A DNA stretch of 10,215 bases, taken from an uncultured Muribaculaceae bacterium. GTDB taxonomy: Bacteria > Bacteroidota > Bacteroidia > Bacteroidales > Muribaculaceae. Below, piece after piece: positions 1-6,403 of the stretch. The number at the start of each line of letters is the position of its first letter. Within the stretch, counting starts at the first letter, position 1. The stretch spans positions 39,693-49,907 of the forward strand of contig CAJTRS010000017.1 of the NCBI GenBank assembly GCA_910578805.1, written 5' to 3'. Under the pieces are notes generated by a model. It was not told the origin of the DNA, ran no database searches, and saw only the letters and a program-made list of their open reading frames with translations. A program made the position numbers and the translations under genes.

Positions 1-22
1 GCAGGGTTTCAATGTCGGCCAT
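1..22 (-). CDS. Start of a gene running off the left edge (partial)
   Basis: An ATG on the minus strand at 20-22 opens a frame reading MADIETL before the window ends. It lies 27 bases after the stop of the cysteine-rich gene at 50-448 and in the same direction, as expected for the next gene of an operon. Only seven full codons are visible, so no family can be named and the start itself is a guess from position and spacing. Confidence 0.35.
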
Positions 23-49
23 ATTTAGATTCAGCAGTGAAAGTGTGGT

Positions 50-448
50 TTATTGTCCGGAAGATTCCTCGAGGTATGATTCAAGCAACTTTGCGGCGTC
101 GGCCACGCAGTCATTGCAACTGCGTAAAGGCTTGCCGGTGCCTATGCCTTTTAGGTCTCGGCATGTGACAGAGCCGTTTCTGAGGGCAAACGCGTCCATC
201 ATACCTTTCATGGCACTGCGGGCTGCGTTGCGGTCGTGACGGATCATGCCTGTTACCACTGCCGCGCCAATGAGTGCTCCGCAAGTGCCTTGCATGTTGC
301 CCATACCTGTGCCGAATGCGGCCGTGATCGAAGCCATCGTCTCTTCATCGCACCCGGCGAGATCGCAGTATGTACAGGCCACGGCCTGTGCGCAGTTATA
401 TTTGCCGCTGCTCTTTCGCTGTGCGGCTTCTTCCGCTCTTGATACCAT
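50..448 (-). CDS. C_GCAxxG_C_C family protein (putative redox-active cysteine protein)
   Basis: This 132-residue protein carries the family's cysteine signature in order: a YNCAQAV segment near residues 17-23, a TCGALIGAAVVTG segment near 55-67 (the CGAxxG core), a single cysteine in VTCRDLKG near 95, and a CNDC pair near 110-113. The family is short (about 120-150 residues), so this copy is full length. Its members are annotated only as putative redox or metal-binding proteins and no reaction is established. It has no signal peptide or membrane segment and should be cytoplasmic. It follows the dihydrouridine synthase gene on the same strand after 82 bases, but has its own -7 promoter box at 471-478. 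GC-rich codon use matches the resident chromosome. Confidence 0.85.
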   Translation of the reverse strand: MVSRAEEAAQRKSSGKYNCAQAVACTYCDLAGCDEETMASITAAFGTGMGNMQGTCGALIGAAVVTGMIRHDRNAARSAMKGMMDAFALRNGSVTCRDLKGIGTGKPLRSCNDCVADAAKLLESYLEESSGQ

Positions 449-470
449 AGTCTTATTTTTATTGAGGGCA

Positions 471-478
471 CAAAGTTA
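471..478 (-). promoter_or_regulatory. Bacteroidetes-type -7 promoter box for the C_GCAxxG_C_C gene
   Basis: On the minus strand this reads TAACTTTG, a full match to the Bacteroidetes -7 consensus TAnnTTTG. It lies 22 bases before the ATG at 448, a normal leader length in this phylum. I see no TTG at the expected -33 distance, which lowers confidence. Confidence 0.4.
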
Positions 479-530
479 CTACAAATTAGCCACAGATGGA
501 GTGTACTTAATGTTAACTTTTTGTTGCATG

Positions 531-1523
531 TCAGCCGATAGAATCGAAAGCGGCGGCCGTTGCGGTTTCATATCGGGCCAACGACGGTGCTTTCCCTATT
601 GCTTTGTATGCTTTGTGTCCTATTGTTGGTTCGAGATATTCCCAGAATGGTTTGATTTTTGAGAGTATCTGTGAGTCGCCGCACAGAGTGTCACGGTAGT
701 GGCGGTATATACTGTCGTGTAGCTGCTTAAGCAAGGTCAGACGTTTGTCGTGGGGCAGGGTGGTGCCGCATCGCCATTCCCGGGCAAGCCATGGGGCTGA
801 CAGCAGGCCGCGCCCTATCATCACGCCTTTCAGGTTGTCTGTCTGGGCCGTTATGCGGGTTATGTCATCGGGAGTGCGCAGATCACCGTTGTAGATGACC
901 GGGTGGCGGAGAGCTGCGGTCATCTGGCGGAATATGTCGAGATCGGGTTCGCCCGAGTATCCTGCCGATGATATGCGTGGGTGAATGGTCACGTGGGCGA
1001 GCGGCATGCTGTTTACCGTATCCATTATATCGCGCCATTGGTGCCGGTCGTCTATGCCGGGGCGCATCTTCAGAGAAAACGTAACGTCGGGCATGGAAAT
1101 CATAAGGTCTCTGATTCTGCATAGCACGTCGTGGCGGACAAGCATGCCTGCACCACGCCCTTTGCGTACCTGCGGCGTAAACGGACAACCGAGGTTGAGG
1201 TCTATATCCGTGTAACCGGCTTCGGTCACGGCCTCGGTGAGTGTGCGAAACTCTTGTTCATCGCGGAATATGATCTGCGGGGTCACCTGACAGCCGCAGT
1301 TCAGATGCGAGGAGATGTCCTTAATGTCGCGGGGACGTGGCGCACCATGCTCGCATCGCACAAACGGAGTGAAATAGCGGTCCGCGCCGCCAAAAATCCG
1401 GCTGTGGTAATGCCTCCAAACCGCCTCGGTGTAACCCTGCATCGGTGCTGTAAATATCACCAATCCTCTATCCGATAGATTATTATGAACTCTTTGACTG
1501 TCGTTGAAAAGTGCTGTTTCCAT
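531..1523 (-). CDS. tRNA-dihydrouridine synthase (DusB-like)
   Basis: The 330-residue protein is an FMN-dependent enzyme that reduces uridine to dihydrouridine in the D-loop of tRNA. Family marks appear in order: the FMN-binding strand TAPMQGYT at residues 25-32, the catalytic loop NLGCPF with Cys113, KMRPG at 152-156 (Lys152 in the active site), His181 in IHPR, YNGD at 211-214, and the phosphate-binding GVMIGRG at 234-240. The C-terminal helical tRNA-binding part follows, so the length is normal for the family. The ATG at 1521-1523 leaves about 20 residues before the barrel begins. A promoter with good spacing lies at 1546-1577. The gene is a resident chromosomal marker and may be the left neighbour of an insertion. 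Whether it is DusB or another bacterial Dus subgroup cannot be settled by eye. Confidence 0.92.
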   Translation of the reverse strand: METALFNDSQRVHNNLSDRGLVIFTAPMQGYTEAVWRHYHSRIFGGADRYFTPFVRCEHGAPRPRDIKDISSHLNCGCQVTPQIIFRDEQEFRTLTEAVTEAGYTDIDLNLGCPFTPQVRKGRGAGMLVRHDVLCRIRDLMISMPDVTFSLKMRPGIDDRHQWRDIMDTVNSMPLAHVTIHPRISSAGYSGEPDLDIFRQMTAALRHPVIYNGDLRTPDDITRITAQTDNLKGVMIGRGLLSAPWLAREWRCGTTLPHDKRLTLLKQLHDSIYRHYRDTLCGDSQILSKIKPFWEYLEPTIGHKAYKAIGKAPSLARYETATAAAFDSIG

Positions 1524-1545
1524 GCCCTGATGCCATATAACCCAC

Positions 1546-1577
1546 CGAAGTTAAACAAAAATAGCTGAAAATCAAAA
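1546..1577 (-). promoter_or_regulatory. Promoter for the tRNA-dihydrouridine synthase gene
   Basis: On the minus strand a TTTTG at 1573-1577 is followed, after 19 bases, by TAACTTCG at 1546-1553. This is the Bacteroidetes -33/-7 arrangement with one change from TAnnTTTG. The box sits 22 bases before the ATG at 1523. An inverted repeat ATAGCTG (1561-1567) / CAGCTAT (1585-1591) straddles the -33 element and could be an operator, though 7-base arms can arise by chance. Confidence 0.5.
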
Positions 1578-1591
1578 TGATTAACAGCTAT

Positions 1592-1759
1592 CTATGGTGC
1601 CCAGAACAGGAACATTAATATTGGATTTAGTTGGACTGAGATAGAATTTGAGTAAATTCTTAAATTTGCGTTATATTACTGATATTAATTATTATAACTT
1701 AATTTGGATGATTTTGAATTTATCGAGAAATCTGTCTTGATTCAGTTGAAATCATTCTT
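1592..1759. other. AT-rich intergenic stretch between dus and integrase
   Basis: No gene is visible here on either strand. The stretch is markedly AT-rich, especially 1620-1740. It holds one small perfect hairpin, GAATTT-GAGT-AAATTC, at 1646-1661. With the promoter at 1546-1577 and the repeats at 1760-1802 it makes up the 320-base gap between the Dus and integrase genes. An AT-rich, bendable tract beside an integrase is typical of an attachment region, but I could not find a matching copy elsewhere in the window. Confidence 0.5.
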
Positions 1760-1802
1760 GGTTGACACTGCGTTGACACGAAAGCTATTGTGTATGTCAA
1801 CC
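1760..1802. repeat. GTTGACAC repeats upstream of integrase (candidate integrase-binding/attachment sites)
   Basis: GTTGACAC occurs twice as a direct repeat at 1761-1768 and 1772-1779, 11 bases apart, or about one helical turn. An inverted copy lies at 1796-1802 (GTCAACC, pairing with GGTTGAC at 1760-1766). Direct repeats phased by a helical turn upstream of a tyrosine integrase gene are what arm-type or accessory-protein sites look like. The inverted copy falls inside the integrase promoter, so binding could also control its expression. The role is inferred. Confidence 0.45.
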
Positions 1803-1818
1803 CGATTGACTAACTTCG
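1788..1818 (+). promoter_or_regulatory. Promoter for the integrase gene
   Basis: A TTG at 1788-1790 is followed by 20 bases and then TAACTTCG at 1811-1818, one change from TAnnTTTG. The integrase ATG is 26 bases after the box. The spacer contains the inverted GTCAACC element at 1796-1802, so a protein bound there would block this promoter. Confidence 0.45.
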
Positions 1819-1843
1819 TGTTTAGAATTTAAATCACTCTCCT

Positions 1844-3199
1844 ATGGCAACACTCACTCGAAACATTACGAAAGGCACAAACCCACTGGGAAAGGCTGAA
1901 CTCCTGCTTCGTCTTTCAGTGTCCCGTAATCTTGTAGTCCGTCTGAAAACCGGATTATGGATGGACCCATCACGATTTGACAAAGGTGTTTTCTCTTTGC
2001 CAAAAGACCCAACAGCTCGCGCTGAAATCCGAGCTATCGAGGACAGGCTTATCGACATTGAACGCTTCCTCATTAATCTCTGCGATAAAACACCCACCGA
2101 TACTCTTACTAAGGATTTTGTGGTCGCTCAATATGACTTGTTTCTGCATCCGAAACCGGAAAAGCAGAAACGGCAATCTCGTGAGCCTAGTTTCTTCGAC
2201 ATATTTGAGGATTACATCGAGAAGAAAAATATCTCGGAGTGGCGCATAAAACATCTGCGAGTTCTGAAACGTGCCCTAATGCGGTATGAGCTATATGTCC
2301 GCGCCAATGGTCGCAGTCGCTATAAGATCAAGCTCAACGAATTCACTGTCGATGACGTAAACAGTTTCGAGAAGTTCCTGCGCTTAGAACATGAAATCCA
2401 TGAGAAATATCCGGAAATCTATAAGGCTGTTCCGGCGGACACTCATACAACGAGAAAAAAGCCGAAGCCACAGCCAAAAGGAGACAATACTATCATCGGA
2501 CTTTTCGGATTGATGCGGGCTTTCTATCGTTGGTGTCGCGACCAAGAACTGACATCCAACGACCCGTTTGCAAAATACAACGGCAAGACCACAGAGGTAT
2601 ATGGCACGCCTTACTATATTACTCTCGAAGAACGTGACAAGATTGCCGACTATAACCTGTCGGCTAATCCGTCATTGGAGGCTCAGCGCGACATCTTTAT
2701 CTTTCAGTGCCTTATCGGTTGTCGTGTATCCGACCTTATGGCTATGACTCCGGCAAGCATAATCAACGGAGCCATAGAGTATATGCCGCATAAAACAAAG
2801 GGTGAACGACCGCAGATAGTTCGGGTTCCTCTCAATGCCAGAGCAAAGGCACTCGTTGAAAAGTATGCCGGACGCGATGACTTGAACGGAAAGCTTTTCC
2901 CTTTCATCAGTTCGCAGAAATACAATGTAGCAATCAAGAAGATATTCACGACTTGCGGAGTGACCCGTATGGTGACTGTTCTCAATCCGACGACCCGAGC
3001 AGAAGAGAAACGGCCTCTCAACGAAATAGCAAGCAGCCATTTGGCTCGACGTACCTTCATCGGCAATCTCTACAAGAAAGTCAAAGATCCCAATCTTGTC
3101 GGTTCCCTAAGCGGTCATAAGGAAGGCAGCAAAGCCTTCGCCCGTTACCGCGACATCGATGAAGACATGAAGAAGGAACTCGTCAACCTACTTGACTGA
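1844..3199 (+). CDS. Tyrosine recombinase / site-specific integrase
   Basis: This 451-residue protein has the three-part layout of Bacteroidetes tyrosine integrases: an N-terminal arm-binding region (about residues 1-100), a SAM-like core-binding domain (about 115-260, ending in an AFYRWCRDQ segment) and a C-terminal catalytic domain. The catalytic set is complete: Arg294 in IGCRVSDL, Lys317 in HKTKG, His399 and Arg402 in SSHLARRTF, His425 in SGHKEG and the nucleophile Tyr435 in FARYRDI. It should therefore be active in cutting and joining att sites through a 3'-phosphotyrosine link. It is transcribed away from the dus gene, next to repeats at 1760-1802 that could be its binding sites, which suggests that it marks the left end of an integrated element. 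The element's right end is not identified here. Confidence 0.93.
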   Translation: MATLTRNITKGTNPLGKAELLLRLSVSRNLVVRLKTGLWMDPSRFDKGVFSLPKDPTARAEIRAIEDRLIDIERFLINLCDKTPTDTLTKDFVVAQYDLFLHPKPEKQKRQSREPSFFDIFEDYIEKKNISEWRIKHLRVLKRALMRYELYVRANGRSRYKIKLNEFTVDDVNSFEKFLRLEHEIHEKYPEIYKAVPADTHTTRKKPKPQPKGDNTIIGLFGLMRAFYRWCRDQELTSNDPFAKYNGKTTEVYGTPYYITLEERDKIADYNLSANPSLEAQRDIFIFQCLIGCRVSDLMAMTPASIINGAIEYMPHKTKGERPQIVRVPLNARAKALVEKYAGRDDLNGKLFPFISSQKYNVAIKKIFTTCGVTRMVTVLNPTTRAEEKRPLNEIASSHLARRTFIGNLYKKVKDPNLVGSLSGHKEGSKAFARYRDIDEDMKKELVNLLD

Positions 3200-3212
3200 A
3201 TTTTCTTTTCAC

Positions 3213-3283
3213 TATCCCACATATATGTTTAGTTCATCGGGCATATATAGTGCCCGAACTGAACTCAATAATGGTAGGGGATA
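3213..3283. terminator. Nested inverted repeats after the integrase gene (terminator or operator)
   Basis: Just after the integrase stop, TCGGGCA (3237-3243) pairs perfectly with TGCCCGA (3251-3257) around a 7-base loop. Outside it GTTCA (3232-3236) pairs with TGAAC (3260-3264) past a 2-base bulge. A further TATCCC (3213-3218) / GGGATA (3278-3283) pair encloses these, and a 10-base palindrome ACATATATGT lies at 3219-3228. The core stem would end integrase transcription, but no T-run follows, so a regulatory site for the next gene is an equal possibility. Confidence 0.45.
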
Positions 3284-3318
3284 ATGAGATGGCGATTAGA
3301 GAATTTATAGATTTATAT

Positions 3319-3326
3319 TATATTTA
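3319..3326 (+). promoter_or_regulatory. Possible -7 box for the sce7726-like gene
   Basis: TATATTTA matches TAnnTTTG except for the last base and lies 20 bases before the ATG at 3347, in a very AT-rich leader. No good TTG is seen at -33. The box is weak and the DNA is AT-rich enough to supply it by chance. Confidence 0.28.
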
Positions 3327-3346
3327 AGAACGAATTTCAGAATCAG

Positions 3347-4099
3347 ATGAATCAGAAAAAGGCAAATATATCCGCTGAAATACAAATTGACGGAACTAGT
3401 AATGGGACTCTAATGAATGCTCAGAAAGGAGTTCTTAATATTAGAACTACATACGGAAATAGCAAAAGCATCTCTAAGGCCTTATATCAACCCTCGGCAC
3501 TATATAAAGCTATCTGCATAGACTTCTTTATAAAAAAATATAAATGTGAACTGATTACTAGCGAATTCCGATATGGATTATCTCAACTGGTTACTGATTT
3601 AGTTATTGTGACACCACGAAATACTATCTCAATTGAGATTAAAACTGAACAGGATGACCTAAGAAGATTGAAGGTTCAAATACAAGAGGCGAGAAAGAAT
3701 TTCAATTTGATCATTGTCTTTGCTGCCTCTAAATTTCAGGAGGAATTATTATCTCTTTTACCGTCTGATGTGGGTATTACAGTATTGGAAGGCGATGTTT
3801 GTAAGATTGTGAGGAACCCGAAAAGAAACCAACCTATAGAAAAGGAATTAATAGCCAGCATACCAGCAGCCTTTTTACGGTCATACTTTAGTATTCCCAA
3901 TAATTTAGATTCTGATAGGACTAGATCATATGCGCTGGATAAGCATACGCATAGGATAGAGGAATGCTTGAGAGCATTCCTGAAATATAAATTCGAAAAA
4001 AACTATACGCAGTTTTTAGCCGATAGAGGTGATCAAACACATATGGACGATATTCCGACTCTAACAATGAAAAATTTTATTGAAATAAGTCTGGATTAG
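3347..4099 (+). CDS. sce7726-like PD-(D/E)XK nuclease-fold protein
   Basis: The 250-residue protein has the core of a PD-(D/E)XK nuclease: Asp84 in the strand TDLVIV, then Glu97 and Lys99 in the strand SIEIKTEQDD. A helix with DLRRLKVQIQEA follows, then a strand LIIVFAAS and a segment DVGITVLEG near 141-149. This order (D, ExK, DxLxRLxxQ, then GI-V) is what I recall of the sce7726 family, whose members are often listed beside sce7725/beta-family proteins. Here a beta-family gene is indeed the neighbour, facing it, and the two stops overlap by 23 bases. About 160-250 is a lysine-rich helical tail of unknown role. The DNA is AT-rich with codon use unlike the dus gene. The substrate is unknown. 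Family assignment is from memory of motifs and is fairly likely; nuclease activity is inferred. Confidence 0.7.
   Translation: MNQKKANISAEIQIDGTSNGTLMNAQKGVLNIRTTYGNSKSISKALYQPSALYKAICIDFFIKKYKCELITSEFRYGLSQLVTDLVIVTPRNTISIEIKTEQDDLRRLKVQIQEARKNFNLIIVFAASKFQEELLSLLPSDVGITVLEGDVCKIVRNPKRNQPIEKELIASIPAAFLRSYFSIPNNLDSDRTRSYALDKHTHRIEECLRAFLKYKFEKNYTQFLADRGDQTHMDDIPTLTMKNFIEISLD
3960..3981. terminator. Perfect 9-bp hairpin inside the sce7726-like gene (possible terminator for the facing operon)
   Basis: AGGAATGCT (3960-3968) and AGCATTCCT (3973-3981) form a perfect 9-base-pair stem with a TGAG loop. It lies about 100 bases beyond the stop of the minus-strand beta-family gene, where that operon's transcript should end, yet it sits inside the coding sequence of the facing gene. 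No T-run follows on either strand, so ordinary intrinsic termination is not assured. Confidence 0.3.
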
Positions 4100-5168
4100 A
4101 AATAAGTCGCTGCATTATATGAGTATTCATCCTCACAGAAATCCAAAAAGAAGGTGAAGAAGATGGAGCACCTCCAGAGGCACATAATTCAATTTGTTGC
4201 AGCCCCCAGATGCCCTTATTGTCACGTGGATAGGCTTTGTCTTCCACGCAGGCTCTAGCAACTCGTATATAGGTATCGGCATATGCAGTCACCCCTTTGG
4301 GGCGTCTTTGCCTATGATAGTATACTGTACTTGGCAAGCTAACATCTATCTTGGGAACCCAGCCTCTGGCCATGATAATAGTATCATTTCTGATAGGATT
4401 AATAGACGCATAGTCTCCATACAGAATATTATCGTGATTGGATTTTACAGCTTTATATAAGTCCATTTCTGCCAATGCAATTTCATCCCTTTCATGATCC
4501 CCAAATTCGGTAACGTTATTGGGATAGGATGTGGATACAAGGACAAACTTATCTTGGGAATTTGTCAAGATAGACTTAAGATTGGTTATTCGTGCTATGC
4601 ATCTGTCTGCTACATTTCGATATGAAACTCGGGGTACATATTCGCAGTCAAGAATAAAAAGTAGTGGTATGTCTTGGAGGAAAGTCTCAACATCGCTATA
4701 GAAACTATTATCTTCCTCTATGGAGTTTCGATAAGCAACCATTCCAAACTCTCTAATAAGAACTGATATTTGCGCTTTTATGTTATTCTCAAACTCCGTC
4801 TCATTGTCATCGAAATTCCATAATATAGTGGGAATGATTGAACTGAATACATTCTCTTCCTTGAGTTTTAACAGAAATGTCACCCAATTCTCATAGCCAT
4901 TTTTAGGGTTAAAGAACGCTTTGGTTTCCGGAGAAGATAGGCTGACATCAGAAGTAACATCAATACAAACATCCTGCCCTGCAAAGACTTTTTTTATTTT
5001 ATCAAGTCTTTTGTCAAAAGGATATATGGCTGTATTGTCCTTGGTTATCTTCCGACCTCTAGTTAACTCTATAATAGGAATTATACTTGAGATAGATTCC
5101 TTCGGAAGATTTTCTAAGGCTCTGATTTCTGCCTCTCCCGTTTTTACAATAATATAGTACTTTTCCAT
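4077..5168 (-). CDS. Beta family protein (phage T4 beta-like)
   Basis: The 363-residue protein opens with a short KYYIIVKTGEAEIRALENLP segment followed by PIIELTRGRK at about 31-40. This is the typical beginning of the beta-protein family (named after a T4 protein; sce7725 proteins look related). Other family-like points are a strand with LLFILDCEYV near 168-177, a WVPK segment in the last third and a C-terminal WxxxRxNxHI segment. No membrane segment or signal peptide is seen. The family has no established biochemical activity. The start codon overlaps the stop of the ImmA/IrrE gene by one base (TAATG), so the two proteins are almost certainly made together. It is the last gene of the seven-gene operon and ends 23 bases inside the facing sce7726-like gene. 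Confidence 0.75.
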   Translation of the reverse strand: MEKYYIIVKTGEAEIRALENLPKESISSIIPIIELTRGRKITKDNTAIYPFDKRLDKIKKVFAGQDVCIDVTSDVSLSSPETKAFFNPKNGYENWVTFLLKLKEENVFSSIIPTILWNFDDNETEFENNIKAQISVLIREFGMVAYRNSIEEDNSFYSDVETFLQDIPLLFILDCEYVPRVSYRNVADRCIARITNLKSILTNSQDKFVLVSTSYPNNVTEFGDHERDEIALAEMDLYKAVKSNHDNILYGDYASINPIRNDTIIMARGWVPKIDVSLPSTVYYHRQRRPKGVTAYADTYIRVARACVEDKAYPRDNKGIWGLQQIELCASGGAPSSSPSFWISVRMNTHIMQRLISNPDLFQ

Positions 5169-5719
5169 TATTTTAGAGTGTATCCGAGTGAGATAATGCG
5201 ATATTTCATTGCCGCAGCGGAAACCCCAAATATATTCGCAAGTTCGCCTATATTCCTCGTTCCGTTCTTAATATAATCTCTCAGATTATTCTCCGGCATT
5301 AGCAATTCACCTGCGAATTCGTTTGCCTTGTATTCCATAGGATCCAAAACTTCATTACGAAACATAACAGTATCTTTAAATTCAGAATTTTTTTCTTTAT
5401 GAAGTATATAATGTCCTATCTCGTGTGCCAGTGTAAACCTCTGACGTTTTTTATTGTGGAGGCTATTAATGCTAATGTTCCATATTCCGTCATTGTAGCA
5501 CAATTGGCCAGACTGAGCTTGCGACATAGGAACATAGTTAACTTTTATATCCGAGAACATAGAGATAGCTCGATCGAGATTGATTATATCTCCATCGTAC
5601 ATCCCATGAGACTTGGCATACTCGGTGATTGTAGCCACATCCTTAAACAAGGCTGGTTCCTCATATTGTGAAGTATTAATATTATTCGACCGGTTTGGCC
5701 TTTTGCCCATGCTGCCCAT
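5168..5719 (-). CDS. ImmA/IrrE family zinc metallo-endopeptidase
   Basis: The 183-residue protein has the zinc-binding helix FTLAHEIGHYILH with HEIGH at residues 99-103. A second helix, EYKANEFAGELLMP at about 129-142, supplies the third ligand (most likely Glu129 or Glu134). A C-terminal helix-turn-helix-like part (IGELANIFGVSAAAMKYRI, about 157-175) is usual in the family. Known relatives (ImmA, IrrE) cut a specific repressor protein to switch on mobile-element or stress genes. No separate XRE-type repressor is present in this operon, so the substrate may be a neighbour or lie elsewhere. The first 25 residues are polar and unstructured; a second ATG three codons in (5708-5710) is also possible. 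It starts 3 bases after the membrane-protein gene and overlaps the beta-family gene by one base. Zinc protease assignment is firm; the target is unknown. Confidence 0.9.
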   Translation of the reverse strand: MGSMGKRPNRSNNINTSQYEEPALFKDVATITEYAKSHGMYDGDIINLDRAISMFSDIKVNYVPMSQAQSGQLCYNDGIWNISINSLHNKKRQRFTLAHEIGHYILHKEKNSEFKDTVMFRNEVLDPMEYKANEFAGELLMPENNLRDYIKNGTRNIGELANIFGVSAAAMKYRIISLGYTLK

Positions 5720-5722
5720 ATG

Positions 5723-6403
5723 CTATTCTCCGGTAATATTTTCGTTTGATGCTTTCTGCTCTTCAAAATCATTATAATATTCGTAGAGCATATCAATGCT
5801 TTCTTTATTCTTTGATAAGTCTGCTTTAATTTTTTCAAGGATTTTTTCTATATCTTCTAATTGCTCAGGTGTAACAATTTTTCCTTCAAATCGTCCTGTC
5901 AAAGCATTTAACGTAGTCTCTTTAAATGAACTCGAATCATTCATCATTGCTTGAAGTTGAATGAGGATATGTTCTCGGGTCTCATTTTTAATTTCCTGCT
6001 TGAAATCTTCAACTTCTCTCTTACTTGTAAATCTTAAAGCATAGATACCTCCTACAGTGAATAATACAAATATTCCAATTAAAAAGGCTATGAGGCCGTT
6101 ATAAAAACTTGATATATGAGAAGTGTAGTCTGCAGGAGTAAGTAATAAGCCCTTCTTTTCTAAATCTCTTAGAGTCTCAAGATGCTCACATCGCAAACTG
6201 TCTATTTGCTGCGATTGTATCGAATCTGTAACACAAGAAGTATTTAGCATATAAACGGGAGCAACATCTATCGGTGACAATGCAATATAAATCACGATGC
6301 CGATTAATATCACTACCAGGGCCCCGATTGCTCCAGATAAGAGACATGCTTTAGTTGAAATCTTCTCACTCACTTGATTTGTTGGATTTTCACTTTTATT
6401 CAT
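5723..6403 (-). CDS. Two-TM membrane protein with cytoplasmic coiled-coil tail
   Basis: I do not recognise this 226-residue protein. Two hydrophobic segments are clear: residues 20-42 (rich in L, V, I, G, A) and 101-123. Between them lies a 55-residue polar loop with two cysteines (Cys57, Cys72). After the second segment comes a charged helical tail (about 128-215) with heptad-like leucine and isoleucine spacing and many Glu and Lys. The lysines next to the second segment fit an inner-membrane protein with both ends in the cytoplasm and the loop outside. Its ATG overlaps the stop of the DpnA-type methylase gene by one base (TAATG), which ties it to the restriction operon, and the protease gene follows after 3 bases. 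In defence operons such 2TM coiled-coil proteins are often membrane effectors or sensors, but nothing in the sequence proves that here. Confidence 0.75.
   Translation of the reverse strand: MNKSENPTNQVSEKISTKACLLSGAIGALVVILIGIVIYIALSPIDVAPVYMLNTSCVTDSIQSQQIDSLRCEHLETLRDLEKKGLLLTPADYTSHISSFYNGLIAFLIGIFVLFTVGGIYALRFTSKREVEDFKQEIKNETREHILIQLQAMMNDSSSFKETTLNALTGRFEGKIVTPEQLEDIEKILEKIKADLSKNKESIDMLYEYYNDFEEQKASNENITGE

Noticed and set aside
246..662. A 138-codon plus-strand frame covering the start of the C_GCAxxG_C_C gene and the end of the dus gene.
   Set aside because: It is a shadow of two recognised minus-strand genes and resembles no protein.
2704..3066. Long minus-strand frames (about 120 codons) inside the integrase gene.
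   Set aside because: They lie opposite the catalytic domain with its complete active site and are by-products of its codon use.
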